Origin: Certhia americana
Taxonomy: Eukaryota; Chordata; Aves; Passeriformes; Certhiidae
Direction of reading: 5' to 3'
Assembly (NCBI GenBank): GCA_018697195.1
Contig: JAGMWU010000029.1
Coordinates: 408,769-472,768, forward strand
Length of the DNA: 64,000 nt
Shown: in pieces, positions 1 through 11,806 of the stretch
Position numbering within the stretch: position 1 is the stretch's first letter
How the letters are laid out: each line of letters begins with the position of its first letter
Program-made: the position numbers and the translations under genes
The notes under the pieces: model-generated
Database searches by the model: none
Told to the model about the DNA's origin: nothing
What the model saw: the letters and a program-made list of their open reading frames with translations, nothing else

Positions 1-1002
1 TAACACCACTTTGATACCTTTAACACAAGGATTGAAAATATTAATAGTAAATAACTACTATAAAGGAAATAAGTGACCATGGACAGACTGGGGGGAGCTC
101 CCAAAACCTTATGTCCCAAAATGCAACTTTTTTCAATCTTTTTGATTCTGAGCTTGCCTTGCTCTCCCTGCCCTTGTGCAGCCTCCCAGAGTAGAGTTTC
201 TCTGGGGATATCTGGAGCAAGGAGGAATCACTGAGCTTGATTAATCCTCCCTGTGAGCTAGGAAAGGAGGGGTTTTTCAGGTATAAACAGCAGTGCAAAC
301 TCTGAGGGGCAGTGACTATAAATGGAATTTTATACTGCTCCCAGGTGAAGACAAAAGCGGAGTAGAAGGCTCCTGGAAATGTAGGATGTCACCACGAGCC
401 CTTTCAAAATTCACCTTTACCAGGACACAGGTTCTGCTCAGTTCTACTTCTCCCACAACGTTTTTAACTGCTTTCTCATGATCTAGTGACTCCCAGCCAA
501 ACTGGTCCCCTCTCAGTTTTTGCACAGTGCTGACTTTGCTCCTGGAGGAGAAATCCTGAAATCCCTCTCTACCCTCAGCAGCATTGAAATTTCCAGGGCC
601 AAAACTGTGCCAAAGGGTTGATGGGCAACCCAGAGACTGGAAAAAAACTGCATTTGGCTTGGATTGGGCACAATCTTCCTCTTCTCTGCCAGTAAATCAA
701 AGAGCTTTTGTCAATAATTGTGCAGCATTTTGGAATAGAAAAAAATAAAAAGGCATTTTTAAAATTTTAGTTGTTTATGACAATGCTGGGGTAAAGAAAA
801 GGCTTAATTTGGGTTCCAGATACAAAATGGGAGAAGCAAACGCATTGTTTTCACTGTGGATTGCAGAACAAGAATGAGCAGCAATGTGATTTTGGATTAT
901 AGGAATGTCCAGCTGGGAATGTGGCTTCCCTCTGGTCTTTGTTCCCCTCCCTCACTCCTGCAGAGCCGCCAGCAGCCCACTTGGACAAGGGACAGCTTGG
1001 GA
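1..1002. other. Left-end single-copy stretch
   Basis: I see no gene, RNA or recognised repeat here. The sequence is of mixed composition with short A-rich runs near 740-770. Open frames are short and show no protein family signature. It could be intergenic or intronic. Confidence 0.5.
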
Positions 1003-1229
1003 GGAAACACCCTCAAGTTGTGCCAGGGGAGGTTTAGATCAGATTTTAGGCAAAGGTTTGTCACAGAAAGGATTGTCCGGCGTTAGAAGTGGTGTAGTCT
1101 CCACCACTGGAATTGTTCAGAAACCATGTGGATGTGGTATTTGGAGACATGGTTTAGTGGTGACCGTGGTGGTGCTGGGGTAGCTGGATGTGATGATCTC
1201 TGAGGGATTTTCCAACTTCAGTTCCATGG
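1003..1229 (+). mobile_element. CR1 LINE 3' fragment, internally deleted
   Basis: This segment follows the 3' untranslated end of an avian CR1 retroposon in sense orientation. It begins at the 'aaacaccctcaagttgtgcc' block, passes 'gttcagaaaccatgtgg' and 'gacatggtttagtggtg', and ends at the 'gatgatctctgagggatttt' block. The usual block between the 'ggcattggaacaggctgcc'-type motif and 'gtggtggagtcacc' appears shortened, so an internal deletion is likely. It lacks any ORF2 sequence. It belongs to a different CR1 subfamily from most other copies in the window, which carry the 'ccatggcaggggtggcact' core. By-eye match to the known family; the exact subfamily was not determined. Confidence 0.8.
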
Positions 1230-3047
1230 TTTTGTGCTGGGATTACTGCTCCTCAGAGAGCCCTGCAGCAACTGGAGCTGGGATTTCATTGAGTGCCAGC
1301 CTGGCACCTCAAGTTTTATATTATTTCATTCCCAGTTCTGCTGTGAACCCATAAAACCCCCAGCACTACAATCCCCAGCTCCTCAGGGCTGCCAGAGCTC
1401 TGTCACACAGCTCACAACTGCTGTATCTGCACATATGCAGATTTAATGGAAATAATTATTACTAGTGGTGAGGCCCAGAGCACTTTGTAGGGAAGGGCTT
1501 AATAATTTTCTTTCCTTATGGAGAAGAGTCCAAACACACACAAGAAATGGCCCAAATTCGATTGCTGTCCACTTACAACCAGAAGCACTCCCAGAATTTT
1601 TAAAGAGTTGGCTTGAGCAAATTGCACTTAAGGAAATGACTGAATCTGTCTGGGACAAACCCTGACCAGCCAATTCATTATCCAGCAAAGTGCTTAATTT
1701 TATATTAAAATTATTATATTAAAATTGTGGGGTTTGGCTGTTCAGGTCAATTCTGCCCTTGGGATAAGGTGTGAAGAGAAAGCATGAAAACAACAATTAG
1801 TATAATAATAATGATAACATCAACAAAACAATAACACAATAATAATAACAGCAGGAATTTGGTTTGCTGTGTTTATATCGTGGCTGTGTTTGTCCCCTTG
1901 CACCTTTGTACAGCTGTAATGTTGCTGTAGTGTAGACCTTCCATTAGGGGTAGAATTGAGCCAGGCCACAAACATTTAACAACATGAAAAAGGTCCTGGT
2001 GTATTCTTCTGTATAGCTTAGCCAGCCTGACTCTGATTACAGCAAGCTCCTACTGTAGGGTCCAATTGCAGACTCTGACTGCTGGTTATTTCCTGCTGGA
2101 CTATGTCTGCAAATATTAGTTTGCAGATTCTGAACACCAGCTTTCACCAGCTCAGCTGTGACTGCAGGTTCCAAAAGCAGGCTCCAGCTCCATCAGACCC
2201 AGACTGGCCTCACAGCAGAACTTTTACAGCAGTAACTCTCTTCCTTCTGTCTCTCTGGATCACTCCTTCTCCCTCAGGGCTCCTCTACCTCCAGGCCCTT
2301 TTCCTCAGGGTCCTTCTTGAGCAGCCAACCCACCCCTTTTATCACATTTATCTTTATTAGTCACAGCTGTGACCCAGTAAGAGCAAGGCTGTTCCTCTTC
2401 TTTGGTAATTAATACAACTGTGACTAATGAGGGGCGAGGTCACCTGGAAACCCTTCTTCCACACCTCATCAAAAATTCTTCAGGAGCATCAGCAGCAATG
2501 AGTCTGGTGTGGAAAGAGAAGGAGAATTGCCAACTTCATGCCAAAGAACTGGAGAAAATTGCTGAATTGAACTTTTTGTATTGGAAAATTTATTGTGGAT
2601 TCTTGAAAAGTCAGGGAGGAGATACAAGCAGTCCACCACTGGTTGCAAAACTTTGAGTAGTGTTGGAGTTACCTCCCTTATTAATGATACCTGTGCTTGG
2701 GGATTCACACCTGCACTGCTCCAGAGTTCCTGAGCTCCTCTCTGGTGCTCAGAGTTCATTTTCTTAGTTCTGATCCCAGACCTTAAAGTCAAGATCCAAG
2801 AGCTCAAAGCCAGTACTCTCCTGGATTTTTTTGGGCAAGAGTTCACTCCAGGGGAAGCCACGCAGTTTATGTCACACTAAATGTCACTGCCAGAGGAGGA
2901 ACCCACACATCCCCTAGAAATACAGATTTTTATCAATCATTCAACTGGGGATGAAAAGCCTGGAGTTCCTCCTGATGGGTGTGCCTTGAGTTCTTCAAAA
3001 TTCTTCACAACTGGCATGCATGGAATGGAGTGGTGTAGAATGGAACC
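1230..3047. other. Single-copy stretch with a small AAT-rich patch
   Basis: No gene is supported. At about 1797-1852 there is an interrupted (AAT/AAC)n microsatellite-like patch. An 84-codon frame near 2402-2656 is lysine/glutamate-rich but has no recognised domain or convincing splice context. Confidence 0.45.
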
Positions 3048-3135
3048 TTGGAATTCCAGAGTGATTTGGGTTGGAGAGACCTTAAATCCTATCCAGTCCC
3101 ACCCCTGCCATGGGCAGGGACATCTCCCACTGGAG
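3048..3135 (-). mobile_element. CR1 LINE 3' fragment
   Basis: A short antisense CR1 3' end. Read on the plus strand it has the 'tttgggttggagagacctta' block, then the 'ccatgggcagggacatctcc' core. The match fades at the 'cactggagaacc' block. It is heavily 5'-truncated, as is usual for CR1, and carries no coding sequence. Confidence 0.8.
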
Positions 3136-5978
3136 AACCTTCCAGTGCACCCAGACACCAGGGGTGTTGATTTTATTCATTAAATAAATGTTTGCAGGGC
3201 TCTGAGTCAGGACTCCTTGATGGATATGGGATAATACAATAATAATTTATGCTCACCGTGACACTGGCAACAAAAATAAAGTAAAACACCTGAACAAAGC
3301 CAGGTTTTGAACCCCAAAGGAATAACTGGTTTGGGCTCTCAGAAATAATATCCCAACATACTCTGAGGGCAAGCACTGAACTGCTCACTTATTATAGAGC
3401 GTTAGTCACTCCAGCACACCTCCAACCTCGCTTTTTGTTCTTTTCATTTCTTCTGCACAGGCTTATTTTTAGAGGGCTGTGCTCAGATTCATGCGCAGCA
3501 ACACAGCCTAAAATACCAGCCTTTAAATTAATTCTATTTCCCCCCAGCCCCCCTTCTCCAGCAAAACAACTAAAATTACACTGCCTGGCAGATCCCAGAC
3601 TCTACCTCTCCCTACTCTCTGCTTTTCATGGAGGAAAAATCTCTGCAGTCCATGTGCAGTGGCTCGGCCAAGCCAATTCCACCTAACAGTGTTGGAAAAG
3701 TCTCTGTGGCTCCCAAGTTTGGGAATAATTCCTCTGGATGAACAGCTGGAAACGTGAGGAGGATCTGAAGGGGTTTGGTCCTGGGGTTTAAGGCTGGCTG
3801 GATTTTATTCTGGAGCCCCAACATGGAATTCTGGGCATCTTTTCCATTATCCACTGGGTTCCGGAGATGTCTGGGTGTTCTCTGCTGGTGCAGTTCTTTG
3901 GAAACTTTCCTGAGTTCCCTGCAGTTGAAATCTGTGATTGAATGTGGTGTTAATCAGTTGCCAATCATGCTAATTATTGATAAATTCTAACCTGGGAAAT
4001 GTCAGGATGAGCCACAGTACAAGACCAGTAGCATGCTGTTGGAAATGTGCACTGTTCTCTCTCCTAAATATTAATTCAGACCACAGCACTCTGAGTTCCC
4101 AACAGAAGATCTAATCTCTCAAGCTCTGGGCTGATATGGAGGCACAATCCTCTTTTTCCTGAATTTGTGTGCTTGAAACACTTCATGCTTCCAACCAGAC
4201 AACAAAACAAAGAGTTTAACCCCAAATTTCTGCAAGAACCTGTCTAGAAGAGACTCTGTCCCGGAAATATTTTTCTGTGTCAGCTCACTCTGCACTTGAA
4301 TATAAAATTATAAATTTTTTTCAGGCTGTGGCTGCAACACAAACCTGCCCCAGCACAGAGGCAGGGACACCAGGATCTGGGGTGTGGAAGAGCACCCAGA
4401 GAGTCACTAAAGGGATTATTTGGTATCCACCCTCTGAGATATCACTGACATTCCTGAAGTCTCTGTTTGGATGCAATAACAGGTTAAAACCATTTTCGTG
4501 CTCACTTCTAGACATTGTCCAAGGAATGTTATTGCCTGATCCAAGGAAATTCTTTGTTCCTCTCCCTGTTCTATGCAGGGTTATTTATCCTGGATCACAT
4601 CCCACCATCCCATATTGCTTTTCTCCCTATCAGGTTCTGTAGCCCCCACTCTCCATCATTGCTTGTCTCAGCTTTAATGATCGATGATTTAATATCAATT
4701 AATCATTGATGATTTAATATCTTGCTTGGCTATCTGGCATTATCCTGGTGTTCCATCCTTCACTCCCTATTGATTTGATTGACCCTGAGCAGCATTTAAA
4801 GCAGGTGACAGTGTCAAGGCAAGTGACAGAAAGAGGACCTGCACTGAAAGGTTTGCTGGGTACTCAGAGCCATGTGAGAGTGCTGGGATGAGATCCCTGG
4901 GGCATTCCAAGCTCTGATCCTGTGAATAGATCTGATCAGATCCTCAAGCCAGGAAGAAGTCACCTCCTGATGTTCATTTCAAGAAGGAACCAGCACCTGC
5001 AGCTGCCCACAAGCCACCTTTTCCAAGCCAGTGCCTGCTGCACCTGGCCCATCTCCCTTGGATTCAGTGGCCAGGTGACAATCCTGATGAACTTCCCTCT
5101 GCCATTCCCTGCTCTGTGTCACAAGTTCCATCCCCACAATTAAATCCAGCACCAATGGCTTTCTGTGAACCCACTCTCAAGGAATTAATGCCTTTAAAAA
5201 TTCACTAAAAAATTACCAAAGTTAATTCCTTCCCTTTCCCAGCCTGGTTCACTGCTGAGACCAAGGGTTCAAGGCAGAATTCCCCATTTGTGGGGCTAAG
5301 AGTGGATCCTACATGAATTATCTCTGTATTATCTCTATGTCTGAGATATCTCCAGTGAATTTTCTCTGTATCAGGATGTTTTTACATTTTCCTACAGAAT
5401 AACTAGGGTATTATGTGGTGTCACTGTATGAATTTACTTGAAAGAAGTTGATTTATATCCTTTGTTTATCAATTTGTCCTCCCTTTCCAGCTCCATCATC
5501 ATTTACCCAGGTACTGAGAGCGCAATCCAACACCTCTGAGCACAGGAGATGCTCTGGAGGGGCTGGGGGTTGCTTTAATTCCTTCCTGAGGTGTCTGGGT
5601 GCTTGGCACTGAGTGTGAACGTGGGACGCTGTGCCAGACTCTGGGATATTTTGCAATAATTAAGTAGGTCACTTTCAGAGAAGGCAAAGAGAATTTGAGA
5701 AGTTTTTTGGGTGTTGAAAGGATGTAAAGTGAAGGAGGTGGAACCAGCTATCCGTGCTCCTCTCTGGAACAACCCAGGCAGGATGCAGGCAGCTCCCGAG
5801 CTCCATCCCATCCCTGATTACCAGAACGCCGCTGGAATTTTCACCTGGTGTGGCCTCAGACAGAGCAGTGACCCCAAGCTGTCAGGGGAGTGAGTGCTGC
5901 TGGGCTGCTCTGGCATTCCTGCATCCTGCACCAGACGAGAAACTTTCTTCATTTTCACTCCCCCACAACATATCAAAA

Positions 5979-6018
5979 CCCCCCTCCCCCGCTCCTTTCT
6001 CCCCCCCCCCTCCCCCCA
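5979..6018. repeat. C-rich tract, G-quadruplex-prone on minus strand
   Basis: The plus strand has several consecutive C runs of about five to eleven bases separated by one to eight other bases. The minus strand therefore has four or more closely spaced G runs, the classic pattern for an intramolecular G-quadruplex. A purine/pyrimidine-skewed tract of this kind is also prone to sequencing and assembly error. No promoter or CpG island is evident around it. Confidence 0.6.
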
Positions 6019-6203
6019 CGTCCTCCTTAAGCCAGCTCCCGTCTGCTCCCCGGGGGGTCTCCTGGTTCTCCAGGGAAGCCCAGGGGAACAGTTTCTTGTC
6101 AGCTCTGACAAAAGCATTTTTCTTTCCCTTGAATTAGGCTGATGTAGACCAGCACAGTGTTCTCCGAGGACACCATATTCCCTTCCCGCGGACTCCTTCC
6201 TCT

Positions 6204-6295
6204 GATGGAATTCAGGGACCCACAGTGTTCTGAGCACCATCCCTCCTCCTTGGGATGAATGGATGATGGAATTCAGGGACCCAGGGTGTCTGAGC
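6204..6295. repeat. Short direct repeat pair, ~31 bp units
   Basis: Two copies of a unit starting 'gatggaattcagggaccca' and ending 'tgagc' lie at 6204-6235 and 6265-6295. They differ at a few positions. This looks like a local tandem duplication with a spacer and no coding role. Confidence 0.6.
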
Positions 6296-7489
6296 CTCTG
6301 ACATCATGTGGGTGATTATATTCCTTCTGAAGTGGGGATAATAATGATGATTTTGGCCATGAAGTGCTGTGACAGTGACAGTGATGGGCTGTACTTGTGC
6401 CTTGGAGCTGGGAGAGAATTCCCACCCCTCTCATCAGGGCAGGCACAGACAGGCAGTTGAACTTTAGAAGGAGACATTTCACCACCCCACGGCTCAGCTG
6501 GTGGCAGGTGCAGGTGGTTGGATGTGCCAGGGACTGGAATGGGACAGCTCTGAGGACACGTCGAGACAGGATCATGGTGCAGAGGGAAAAGAGCCCGCAA
6601 TTAAAGAGGATTCTCCAATTAAAAACCCAGCCTGGGATGTGAAACCCTGCTCATGCTCCCCAGGAATATCAAATGCCATTGGGCTCCAGCATGTGTTCCT
6701 TTTTTTAAAAAAAAGAAAATTCTTCCCTTGCTTTTTTTCCCCTCTCCCAAAGCCTGCTGCCTGGTAACGGCAGTATTTTTGGGACTGATTCTTTTGCTAA
6801 TTGCTCACCAGAAATAGCACCTAAGTTTGGCAGCACTTTCAGGAGAAGAATGAAGTCTTTTCAGGGTGGGGGAGAAAACTCAAATATGCATAAAACTTGC
6901 ACAAAAACCTGGTTTATTCGTCTTGCTGAAAATTCCCTGCTCAGACAGGGAATGTGCAGGGTGAATGTGATGCTGACGAGTGGGAAAGGACCCAGAAAAG
7001 CTGGGATGTTTTAAGGAGGTTAAAGTTCCAGAAATCCTCTTTTCAGCCTTAAAAAGGAATTGGAGCTGGAGCCAGAGGCTCTGCAGGAGCTCGTGGTGGA
7101 TGTGTGTCACCTGGGAAGCTCCCAGGGATGTTTGTGCTCCTGTTGGGAACACGAGACTGGGATGTTGATGGATAGAGACTGAAAAGAGGGAGCAAAAAGC
7201 AATGGGAGATTTGGAATGTCTGCCCTTCTTAAAAGGTGCTGTGCAGGGACGAATGGGCCTGAAGAGAGCCTGACCTGGGCAGTGGGGCTTGTTTCATCCA
7301 GTGGCTACAACGGGGGACTCAGGGCAAGGGAAAGGAGGGAATTCTGTGCTTTCTGGACCTGCTGCAGGTCTCCCAGCTCCTGCTGGAATTGTGGATGTTC
7401 CTCACTTCTGCATCCTGGCTGACAGTGTGTCCCAGTTTGAGAGGAGACGCTGGGAGCTGCAGAGCTCCTATAAGAGCTCCTATAATTCC

Positions 7490-7706
7490 TTTTTTGTGGA
7501 AGGAGTTCCTCCCTGTGAGGGTGGGGAAGGGCTGGGATGGAATTCCCAGAGCAGCTGTAGTTGCCCCTGTGTCCTTGGAAGTTCCAAGACCAGTTGGAGC
7601 AGCCTGGGACAGTGGGAGGTGTCCCTACTCAAGGCAGGGGTGGCACTGGATGGGCTTTAAGATCCCTCCAAATCCAAACCATTCCAGGATCCCATAATTC
7701 TATAAA
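7490..7706 (+). mobile_element. CR1 LINE 3' fragment
   Basis: Sense-oriented CR1 3' region. In order it shows the 'gaaggagttcctccctgtga' block, 'gggctgggatggaattccca', 'gggacagtgggaggtgtccc', 'gtggcactggatgggcttta', and a terminal 'attccaggatcccataattc' that is a diverged copy of the CR1 end octamers. 5'-truncated, with no ORF. Confidence 0.85.
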
Positions 7707-8522
7707 TTATTAACCTGCACCTGTTTCTTTCTGGGTTTGTGTGAAAAACAAAAGCAATGATTATTCAGGGACCAAATCCCAGAGGTTTTCCTGGTGCTGG
7801 GGAACAGCTTTTCCTGCTTTTTCCTCACTGACTCCCGCAGTTAAATGAGCTGCATCATTAAAATGTTGATGCTTTCACTCCTCCCTGATCACCACCAGTC
7901 CTTCCAGGCCATGGGAAGTGACAGCAGTGCTGGAACCCCTGGAATACTGGAGGTGGACACAGCAGCACCTGTTGTTGGGAAGCTCCTGGAAACAGATGGG
8001 ATTAAACCTCCAGGCTTTTGTGTGAGCCCATCACTCAGTAGGGGATGCTATAATTATTTTGTACTGGAGGCTGATATAAAATATCACCATTTTTATTTTT
8101 TCTGACTCACATATTTTTTATGGCAACTGCAGAAAAAAGAAAGCCAATAATGCCCAGAGAGGGGAAGCTGGAAATGAACCAGCTCAAAGCTGGAGCAGCT
8201 GAAAATGAACATTTAAAGTAAAAATCAGGAAGAAAAGAAACAACTGGAGCTCTTTTTGTGTCGTGTTGTGCCTGAGAACAAATCAAAAGACCACAGAACT
8301 TGTCCAAGGGTCCCCTAATTAATGTGGCATCAAGTGGAACAATTCAGTCCTGAAGACCTTTCTCCTGTTAATTTTTTTTTTTCCTTAAAGTATTTTTTTC
8401 ATCTCCGGATGGTTTCTCCCAAGGAAACTGGGATTATCCTGAGTGCCTCTCTTAGCATGGCACGTTCCTGTTGGCAGCTGTTTGGATGGTGCTAATCCAT
8501 CTCAGCAGCAGCTTTATTATTT

Positions 8523-8730
8523 CAGGCTGCTTTGAGGGTTAAATTTCCTCATTCATCTGCTTTTGTTGTTATTCCTTGGACAAATAAAACCTCCAGAGAA
8601 CAAGAACTCTTGGAATTATATCCTAGACATAACTGGAGAGTCCCTGTTTGGGAGGATTTGGAATTGCAGCCAGTCAGGAAACTCAAACTATGAGAAAAGC
8701 AGGAGAGGTTTTTCATAGATTTACCCTTTT
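8523..8730 (+). repeat. Inverted duplication, arm A
   Basis: This 208 bp segment is the reverse complement of 11513-11721 with only about five substitutions and one small indel seen by eye, so roughly 97% identity. Similarity begins sharply at 'caggctgctttgaggg' and stops in 'ttaccctttt'. Flanks on both sides are unrelated. The segment contains AATAAA at about 8583. It has no long open frame and does not match the CR1 or LTR families in this window. A 70 bp poly-A tract begins about 30 bp downstream. It may be a young dispersed repeat of unknown type or a local segmental inverted duplication. Confidence 0.85.
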
Positions 8731-8759
8731 CCCTTACCCTACACTGACATTCCTAATCT

Positions 8760-8779
8760 GAAAGAAAAAAAAAAGAAAG

Positions 8780-8829
<50 letters not shown>

Positions 8830-8836
8830 AGAGAAA
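8760..8836. repeat. Poly-A tract
   Basis: An almost pure adenine run of about 70 bases with a few G interruptions near its start and a short (GA)n end. Its length is unusual for the window. It follows arm A of the inverted duplication by about 30 bp, but the partner arm at 11.5 kb lacks it, so it is not clearly a retroposon tail. Confidence 0.9.
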
Positions 8837-9575
8837 GGATTTTAAAGTGAAGGAAAAAACCCCATAAAACAACCAAATCATGATATATTTTCCTGGAGCA
8901 TCTTCCAGCTCAGAATTGTAAGAAAAACCTGTACTGGGAGAGGGACATATATATTTGTATATTGAAGCAGTGACAGGCAAATGAGTTTAGGATTTTTAAT
9001 TAAAAACTGTAAATTTCTATATTATTTGACTTTTTTTGAATCTGAGGAGGTAAAACCCCTAATAAGACAACCAAACAAATAAAAAATAGTGAGGGGGTGG
9101 CTCCTGAACTTGCATAAAGTGATGATTGTCAGTTTATCTTCCGTGCACATTGTCTGTGCAGAGCTGAGTGGGCTTATTCTGATTTACAGTTTCTGTGCAG
9201 ATTGGCCTTTGAAATTTCCATGGCTTTCCAGCAGATCCAGGATTCCTCCTAGCATCTGCTTTTGGGTACTCTCATTTTATAAGGAGTTTTTCACAAATAT
9301 GACTGGGATGAGAAAAATAGAAAATGGAAAATCCCGTTCTGTCCCTGTGGTTTGGAAAGGGCCATCAGGTGGGGATGGTGTTAATTTGAGAGAGTCTCTA
9401 ATTAAGAGGGGTTGGAATTAGGTTATGTCCTTGGAATAATTGGGATGAGCTTGACTCTGAAGTCTGATTTTTTCTTGAAAGATTGATTATAATGACAAGC
9501 TGGGTGATAAATCCTGCAATGAATCCATGAGTCCCAAAGGGCAGCTACTGGTTGTGCCACAGTTCTGAGCAACTC
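8837..9575. other. Single-copy AT-rich stretch
   Basis: No gene or recognised repeat is seen. Short frames have no family signature. Confidence 0.45.
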
Positions 9576-10019
9576 TGATGCCTTTTTGGGACTACCTTAA
9601 ACAGAGGCCAGACAAAATCAAGAGAATAAAAAGCAGTGATATTTATTGAAGGGCCTTTAGGTACATTTTGAGCAGACAGGGGCTGCACCCAGGGACTACA
9701 CCCAAAAATGGACAATGGGTCACGGGTTTTCACACTTCTGTAAGTTTGGTCCATTTGCATATTGGGAGCTAATGTCCCAATTACAGCTTCAGGTAATGAA
9801 GTCATTTACCCCAAGTTTGCTGCCCCCCAACTCATTTTTGTTTACATCTCTTGGTCCCTGAGACAGTGAGGTGTCCTTGATTGCCAGGCCTGGAGAGGAA
9901 TTGTTGTGTCTGACCAAAATGAGAAAGCAGCAGCTCACACTGTGTATGGAGTTTAGAGTTACACACTGAAGAACAGCAGGATTGCAAATATATGGGAAAT
10001 ATAAAACCCTGAGGCATCA
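9576..10019 (-). mobile_element. Solo LTR of an endogenous retrovirus (copy 1)
   Basis: A complete-looking 444 bp LTR in reverse orientation. Its ends are an inverted pair, TGATGCC and GGCATCA, giving the canonical TG...CA termini. The polyadenylation signal is visible as TTTATT at 9642-9647. It is about 90% identical by eye to the copy at 58592-59034 and less so to the copies at 22263 and 51432. No internal retroviral sequence, primer-binding site or second LTR is adjacent, so it is a solo LTR. The flanking five bases (aactc left, ccttg right) do not form a target-site duplication. The class (probably ERVL-like) cannot be fixed by eye. Confidence 0.85.
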
Positions 10020-11512
10020 CCTTGACTCAGTGTCAGTGCACTGACTGCCACACCCAAGGGATTCTGTGGAGCTGGGAGTCCCTGCAGAGAAGAGAAGGGA
10101 ATTTCAGGAGGTGCAGGGACTGCTTGGATGCCTGAGTGCTCCGTGGTGTTGCCAATGCCTAAACATTCTGGGCACAGGGAATGTCTGGAAGTACTGGAGT
10201 GTCCAACAGCCTCGTCCAGAGCTCCTGCTGGTCAGAGCAGGTGTTTGGGATGTTTTCTGCCCACACCAAAGCAGAGATGAGCTGAACTGTGGCTCTCCCT
10301 CTGAGCCCTAGCTGTGCCGGGCAAAGAGCTGCCTGCAGATTGGGTTTAGTTAAAATTCCTGAGGTTCTGCCTTGCTGGGAAGCAGGGAATAAATGCTGCA
10401 TGTTCTGCTCAGCTGCTGCTGAGGGCTGTGCAGAAGGGCTGTGATTGTTTATGGTAAATTTGTCCCTTTTAATGAGGACACACTCTTAATGAGGCAGTGT
10501 TTGGGAGAAGGACTCATCAAGCATTTCCCATTCCTGTCACAGCTCAGGAGGAGCTGGGATGGCTGAAGGGGCACAAAAGCTCCTGGGCCTCTTTTCCAGG
10601 ACATCTTGGGAGCCTCCCTGACATGGAGCTGGGAGGGAAAATGGGAATTAATTCCACATTGCTGGGAGTATTTGGGTCTAGGAAATCAATACAGGGGAGG
10701 AATGCAGGGAGTCCGAGGTGCAGCTGGCACAAAGGATCCTCCTGGGCTTCACTTTGGGGCAGACTGACAAATTTGGGGGTATTTACCCCAATTGGTGATT
10801 TCAAAGTGGGAACAAACCCTTGAAAGGAGCCGTGTAGGCACTGGTTTTAACCCAGTTTCACATGGAGGACAAGTGCAGGGAACTGCAAGTGGCAGATTTG
10901 GGGTGCAAAGCAGCAACCTGAGCACCCACCCCCAGGATCCCTGTTCTTCCAAGGTTTGTGGTTGTGTTGGGAGCAGTGCAGACTGTGATGAATTCAGTTA
11001 CCATGGAAATGGAGGCTACATGAGGAGGGTCCACTGGAGACAGAAAACATGGAAGAATTGGGTTGTTGTGGTGGAAAACACTGGGTTTGTACAGAGGCTC
11101 CAGGTGGATCTGGAATTGAACCAGTATGTTTTCCTTTCTTCTTATTATTATTCTGGTGGCACTCCAAAGAGGCACCAAACCACGAACCCACAGAGGTAGA
11201 AGCTGTAGAAACAGAGATCAAAGAGGTGGCCCTGACCCAAAAAACCCCAAAATGGACATATTTGTCTCTCTCTGCACAAATACTACACTCAAATTATCCC
11301 ATCTGCTTACTAAACCCATCCAACACGAGAACAAACATGGACAGAGGAGTGAACTAAGGATAAAATGGTGGGCAGAAGGTGAGGAAGAGGCAGAGTTTTA
11401 CCCAAATAGAGAATAAGAGACTTGGAAAGAGGAGGAGCATTCAAATCCTCTGCTGTGGTTCATTAACACATAGCTGTGACAATTGAAGGTGCCCCTCTGA
11501 GTAAGGAGTAAG
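10020..11512. other. Single-copy stretch
   Basis: No gene is supported. Frames of up to 135 codons occur on both strands over the same bases and have no recognisable motif. Confidence 0.45.
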
Positions 11513-11721
11513 GAAAAGGGTAAATCTGTGAAAAACCTCTCCTGCTTTTCTCATAGTTTGAGTTTCCTGACTGGCTGAAATTCCAAATCCTCCCAAACAG
11601 GGACTCTCCAGTTGTGTCCAGGATATAATTCCAAGAGTTCTTGTTCTCTGGAGGTTTTATTTGTCCAAGAAATAACAACAAAAGCAGATGAATGAGGAAA
11701 TTTAACCCTCAAAGCAGCCTG
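11513..11721 (-). repeat. Inverted duplication, arm B
   Basis: Reverse-complement partner of 8523-8730, with about five substitutions in ~208 bp. The arms are separated by about 2.8 kb. Each breakpoint is abrupt and the outer flanks are unrelated. The RNA of either strand could fold into a ~209 bp stem. There is no poly-A or poly-T run beside this arm. Confidence 0.85.
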
Positions 11722-11806
11722 GTTGGGCAGCTGCATCAAATCCCACCAGAATTCCCAGCAAAGGATAGAAATTGCTCTGGACTGGTGTTTTCTGCACGTG
11801 CAGCTG

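Larger units (their letters stand above)
3136..7489. other. Single-copy stretch with two short direct-repeat pairs
   Basis: No gene is supported across this 4.3 kb. It includes a 14 bp direct repeat at 4683-4696 and 4708-4721 in an AT-rich patch. A ~31 bp direct repeat lies at 6204-6235 and 6265-6295. A C-rich tract at 5979-6018 is listed separately. Open frames reach 140 codons but overlap on both strands without domain signatures. Confidence 0.45.

Noticed and set aside
8753..8980. Minus-strand frame with a poly-phenylalanine run
   Set aside because: It is a translation of the poly-A tract.
9576..10019. A full endogenous provirus around LTR copy 1
   Set aside because: No gag, pol or env-like frame, primer-binding site or partner LTR lies within several kb on either side. 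The nearest LTR is 12 kb away with ordinary sequence between.
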